From: Conoideocrella luteorostrata
Lineage: Eukaryota > Ascomycota > Sordariomycetes > Hypocreales > Clavicipitaceae
DNA length: 64,000 nt
Reading direction: 5' to 3'
Assembly (NCBI GenBank): GCA_032433595.1
Contig: JASWJB010000079.1
Location: forward strand, 62,001-126,000
Shown: in pieces, positions 59,801 to 64,000 of the stretch
Layout: each line of letters begins with the position of its first letter
Position numbering within the stretch: the stretch's first letter is position 1
Translations under genes and position numbers: made by a program
Notes under the pieces: generated by a model
What the model was told of the DNA's origin: nothing
Database searches by the model: none
Seen by the model: only the letters and a program-made list of their open reading frames with translations

Positions 59801-61329
59801 TTTCCAAAAAGCCCTCCATTAGATCCATCGGTGAGCACTGTTCCACCAAGATTGCCTGTAAGATCGCCATCAAGACTGCCTTTTGGGCTATTCAAAGATG
59901 CACCATTATTCAAAGGAGCTCCATGAAGACCATTGAGGTCGTCTTTCGGGCCATTCAAAATGCCACTAATGTCGGTGGGAGCTCCATTAAGGCCATGGGT
60001 AGCATCTCCTGGCAGGGAAGCACCCCCGCCAGTACTGTCCCCTGAGTGTGTTCCATAGAGATGCCCCAATAGATATCCGAGGATGCCTTGGATGTCGTCA
60101 CCATTAACATGCTCCTCACCATCGAAGACGCCATAAGGTTTGTTCAGAATACCGCCTGGAGCTGTGAGCCCAGAATTGACGTCTTGAGTGATTCCTCCCT
60201 TTAGAAGCTTATCAGCGTCCCCAGCATGTCCATCAAGGCCTCCATGATGGTTCCCAATGAGGGTTTCCGGAATGTCATTGTAATCATGTGTCTCTGCGGA
60301 TGGGCGGCCAGTAAGCACGCCCACGCCGTTGCTGGAACTGCCTGTATTTAAAGCAGATCCTCCGGGAGATTGTCCGATGTGGCCACCAAAGGCATTGTCG
60401 TCATGTTTTGTACCTCCAGTAGTACCATCAGTGAGACTGCCTGAATAGCTACTGCTCTCGTGGTGACCCTCAGGCAAGGCTCCGTATGGCTCTCTGTCAT
60501 TGTCTTGAATACCACCATCCCCGCCAATATTCAAGCTTCCTTTGGAGCCCGCTGTGAGCCCATTCGAGATGTCACCTAGGTGATATGTGGTATGCTCCTT
60601 AGCGTCCCAGTTGTCAGCAAGATATCCGGGGCCACCGTTGCCGGCAAACGCATGACCCAATCCACCCTTAAGCCCCCCATTGACGTTGCCGTGCCCAGCA
60701 CCTGACCCATCTTTGGCGCCATTGAGATGTTCGGGTAGTTCTCCAGTGATATCTTCAGGAGCATTACCTAGGTGACCTGTTGGATTCCCAATAATATCCC
60801 CCGAAGTACTCCCTGAGACACTATTTCCGTTGGTCAAACCGGCAGATAGATGACTCCCTATGTCGCCGAAGATGTCTTTGTGACCATTACCAGCACCATC
60901 TAGATTACCGTAGGATTTCCCGTTGGCGCCATGATTGATGCTTGAGTCCAATCCGCCTTTAGCTCCTCCCAAGTTGAGATTTAAGCCGCTGGGCTGGTTT
61001 GCCGAACCACCTCCCGCAGTCAAGGACGAGGAAGAGGCCGGACCGCTGGAATGGAGAAGGCCGTAAAGTATTTTGAGCAGGTTAGAGGAGCCGTGTTCAG
61101 GATCAATCTCAACGCTTCCGCTAAAGCCTGGGAACTGGTTGGGGACAAGAGGCAGCGTTTGTTCCTCTCTTTTATCAACGTGGCTATTCGTTTGCTTGTC
61201 CAAATTTGCCAACCGCGAGAGGGTAGTGGTGTCACGCTCTGCCAAGGGCTCTGATGCTATGCGAGTCGGGGCGGCCAAGCCGCTGCTAGCTAGGTAGCTG
61301 ACCAACAGCGAGATGAATACGGAATTCAT
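56794..61329 (-). CDS. Giant secreted Gly/Ser/Asn-rich repeat protein
   Basis: One uninterrupted exon of 1512 codons, the longest frame in the window. Residues 1-20 (MNSVFISLLVSYLASSGLAA) are a clear signal peptide. A Lys-Arg at 53-54 (HVDKREEQ) would suit Kex2-type cleavage. Residues 60-800 are Gly/Asn/Leu/Asp/His-rich and include about four tandem units of roughly 43 residues around 504-655 (GGLFGKP...LPG...QGSN). Three hydrophobic segments break this region at 83-96, 411-430 and 741-758. Residues 800-870 are acidic. Residues 900-1380 are repeats of the type GGSKGK..NQT..GSKGSS with many N-x-S/T sites. The end (1380-1511) is almost pure Ser and Gly. No GPI-anchor tail is seen. A TATA-like GTATATACC lies about 105 bp upstream (61431-61439). 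It could be a wall, matrix or adhesive protein; the function is unknown and no named family was recognised. Confidence 0.85.
56868..56897. repeat. Trinucleotide (ACT)n microsatellite inside the giant gene
   Basis: About ten ACT units on the plus strand, read as AGT serine codons on the coding strand, near the C-terminus of the secreted protein. Such tracts often vary in length between strains. Confidence 0.9.
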
Positions 61330-64000
61330 AACGCCGAATTACACAGTTTGACAGCCTACCTGGTTTGCAACTCAAAACAGAGCAGGACATAAGAGGGACT
61401 CTGTGAGCTAAATATCGACAACGGAAAACGGTATATACCATGCAATCTGGCTCTTGCCTACATCTTTAATATACTATGATATGAGCGTAGCTCATATGAG
61501 TCTTGGATCTCCACATGCATGATGTCTCAAGTCTTCGCGCAACTCGGATTTTGGTGGCAGATCCATATGTGCGACAATTCAAGGATTGAGCATCCGTTCA
61601 GCCGCCATCACGCATGGAACGTGTAGAGGGGTGACAAACTACTGGAACGTGAAGAGTTTGGACAAGCTCTTCAGATGGCCTACTCGTCCCAGAGATTGAA
61701 GAGCTGTGTGATTTCGATCGGGAAGAAAAGCTCGAGCGAGAGGAATTTGTACCCCTTAGACAAACCCAAAATGGAGCTTAGCGCAAAGTAGACTGGACAT
61801 GGGGAATGCTGCCTTCCGTGCCCATGCAGCATTTTGGATAAAACAGAATGGGAAAACGGCACGGCGTCTGGATGGACGAGGGAAAGTCGTGTGAGTCAAG
61901 TTCGTCCCACAACATTCCTCGCGCACAATCACATGGTGAAACGAAATGAAGAGCGTTGAAGAGAGCCCACAAATTCCCAAGCCAAACGAAGTCCATATTC
62001 ATGAAACAAGGGAAAAGATCATGAGGGATCGGGTTTATACATATTGGCTAGATCACGCATATATACTCGGCGCGCATGCTGCAACATTTGCCGTGTATGT
62101 GTAGAGCTGTTTGAAGCCTGGCGTGAGTTCCTGTGAGTTTCAGGCGCAAGAAAATGCTAACTTCTTCTTTGCATGATTGGCGTTCGTGTCTCTCTTTCCT
62201 TCGGGGACAGTGCGTTGATTACAAGCAGATTCGCGTTTTTTGTGTGGTAATGTCGCCTCTTGAACGCTGCTCAGGTTTAGATAGATTGCTGTCCCGAAAT
62301 GTGTTTACTTAACTTGGTGGACGAGGGCCGGCGAGGGGATCTCGATTTTTGGCCCATGATGGCGCTGTCGAGTAATTGCACATTGTTTTCAAAATTCGAA
62401 AGAAGAGCAGGGCACTATTTTAAGATTGCGAAAGAATGAGCACGAAGAGTGGTAACGAGACTGTGGTTTAGGTTAACTTGAGGTTGTGCGAAACACGCAG
62501 ATTACATAACGCTCTACGGAGTACGGAGTAGGTTAGTTTGTACAGCCACTGCCGCTTCCTCAACGCTTTTGCCAGGGCGACAAACCAGAAGACAAGCGAG
62601 GCATTATTAGCAATCTATCCATTGACGTTTGCACCATTGGGAGAGGTCGAGCTGTTGAAAAGACTTCAAAAAAAAAAACAGAATACAGGACACAGAATAC
62701 ATAATGACGTTCCATGTTACGGAACGCATTGGGCTGGTAAGGCACCAACTCGACTATCCCAAATGCCTACGACACTGTACTCCGAATGTATCCTATACAT
62801 GCAGTGGCTTCAGTCGTTATTGTACTGACCGTACACAGAAGAGGGGTTTTGTGGTGCCAGGCGTGAGCAGGCGAAGTCGGACGTCGAGAACAAGAATCTG
62901 CGGTCACATCATGGGCAGCAATGAGAACCCGCGTTCGCCTGCACCTTTCCGGCACCTTTTCTGCACCTCTCCTGCACCCCTCCTGCACCCCTCCTGCACA
63001 AGAGTCCGGTTTGGTATGTTAACACGCAGAGCAAATGACACCACCGCCATGGTGCCATTGTTCATGCAACAAAGCACCAATCCATCAAGCGACGTGACGG
63101 TTGGCAGTGTATTCCGTAGCAGCGCACCACATTGCAACTCTGGAGAGGAATAGACCCCGCGGGTCTGCATCACCAGCTACTCCGTATTTGTTTTTATTTC
63201 TTGCCATCTATAAGATCTGCGGGTCCTCAGACTGCCGAATTCGCAGCTCTAACTGCCTGATGTGTGTTGTGTGATTGGCTGTGGTCCGCTGGGAACACCA
63301 TTGACCCAATGTAACGGATGGGTTTGAAATTTTCTCGCCATTCTTGGCCTGCTGGGGTCTCTAGCGAGAAATCTCTCACTCTGATGGCCGCTGGTCGTCA
63401 AGATTTAGTGCAATAAAGCCCCTCCTAATTAGCGCCATTGGCGACTCAGAAGCCAGAGAAAGCGCCCCAAGAGCCCTGAAAGGCCCTCGAAATGACCCAG
63501 TGCGGCACCGTGCGGCACCAGCTTTATCTTATCGGTGACTCCCCCGGCCCCGGACCCGGACCTGCAACCCAATTTTTCTTTCCCACCCTGCTCGGGCTTA
63601 AACTCTCATGAACGCTGCTCGTCTTGTAACGCTGGGAGGAGGCCCAGCCTGACTTTCTGTCCCACACCCGTCCTGTTTGGAGAGTCCCGACTTCCAACCA
63701 CCCATCTCCAATTCTTTCCACATCTTATTCGTCTCGCCATTGAACATCTGCTCAATTGGCCCCTCGAACATCCAGGCTACTTGAGGATCGGTGCGGTTCG
63801 AGCATTGATCCCCCTGGGAGTTCCTCACGATGCCCCCCAGTATGCCTACTGTCTTGGCTGGCCGGGCTCCGGTCTTGCTCCGACATGGTCGTCGCATTCC
63901 TCGAGCTTTTCCTGCTCCCGCCAGGACGCTCACAACGGCCTCGTTGAGGTCATCGGGCCGTTCTATGCTGCAGGCAAACCAGCAGCCCAAGAGACTTGGC
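61330..64000. other. Right-end spacer, no convincing gene
   Basis: About 2.7 kb. It holds the promoter of the giant gene, an ACTCCGTA pair at 62515, an 11-bp tandem array (62938-63000) and a minus-strand open frame reaching toward the right edge (63598-63990, 130 codons) without motifs. A gene extending past 64000 cannot be judged. Confidence 0.5.
62938..63000. repeat. Tandem repeat, about 6 x 11 bp (TCCTGCACCCC-like)
   Basis: Two near-perfect TCCTGCACCCC units preceded by three diverged copies and followed by a partial one. Non-coding. Confidence 0.85.

Noticed and set aside
63598..63990. 130-codon minus-strand frame near the right edge
   Set aside because: No recognisable domain, and the gene context is cut off by the window end. 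Mentioned only as part of the spacer.

Overview
The window reads as nuclear DNA of a filamentous ascomycete (Pezizomycotina; I lean to Sordariomycetes, probably Hypocreales, but that is inference). The signs are many short GT-AG introns (about 50-120 nt) with CTAAC-type branch points, fungal gene families (CreB-type deubiquitinase, Atg22, DUF3602 protein, BAH-PHD reader, Mpo1-like protein), long gene-poor spacers, and duplicated or mobile DNA with C-to-T / G-to-A decay resembling repeat-induced point mutation (RIP). No tRNA, rRNA or CRISPR array was recognised.

Layout. 1-2080 (-): a CreB-like ubiquitin protease running off the left edge. 2.1-6.0 kb: gene-free, with a hairpin repeat. 6.0-8.8 kb: mitochondrial phosphate carrier (-) divergent from a CBS-domain protein (+). 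11.0-11.8 kb (-): small lipocalin-like protein. 15.6-16.9 kb (-): atypical NAD-dependent epimerase. 16.9-23.6 kb: gene desert full of an ACTCCGTA motif. 23.6-33.6 kb (all -): actin-capping protein beta, BAH-PHD chromatin protein, Atg22 and a DUF3602 GRGGAGN protein. 34.3-39.5 kb: a decayed island holding one copy of a two-copy 0.32 kb repeat, the 3' part of a BTB gene, the N-terminal part of a mevalonate kinase gene, a pseudokinase-like gene, and a 1.4 kb Tc1/mariner element with intact inverted ends but six in-frame stops. 39.9-44.9 kb (-): a 12-exon ABCC (MRP-type) transporter. 45.7-54.3 kb: gene-dense housekeeping block with a CHORD-CS co-chaperone (-), glutaredoxin-like protein (+), HpcH/HpaI aldolase (-), RNA polymerase II subunit Rpb7 (-), Mpo1-like protein (+) and a Cys/His-rich hypothetical protein (-). 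56.8-61.3 kb (-): one intronless 4.5 kb gene for a secreted Gly/Ser/Asn-rich repeat protein of 1511 residues. 61.3-64.0 kb: no convincing gene.

Most genes are unrelated single-copy housekeeping functions (transcription, autophagy, actin, mitochondrial transport, carbon-repression deubiquitination); no metabolic cluster is evident. The less ordinary items are the giant secreted repeat protein, the decayed island with its RIP-like signature, the roughly 20-fold over-represented intergenic octamer, the 14-nt microexon that splits the catalytic cysteine codon of the deubiquitinase, and a PHD finger whose last zinc pair lies about 150 residues away from the rest.

Exon boundaries were worked out by hand from splice signals, reading-frame continuity and remembered family resemblance; none was checked with RNA data or a database search.
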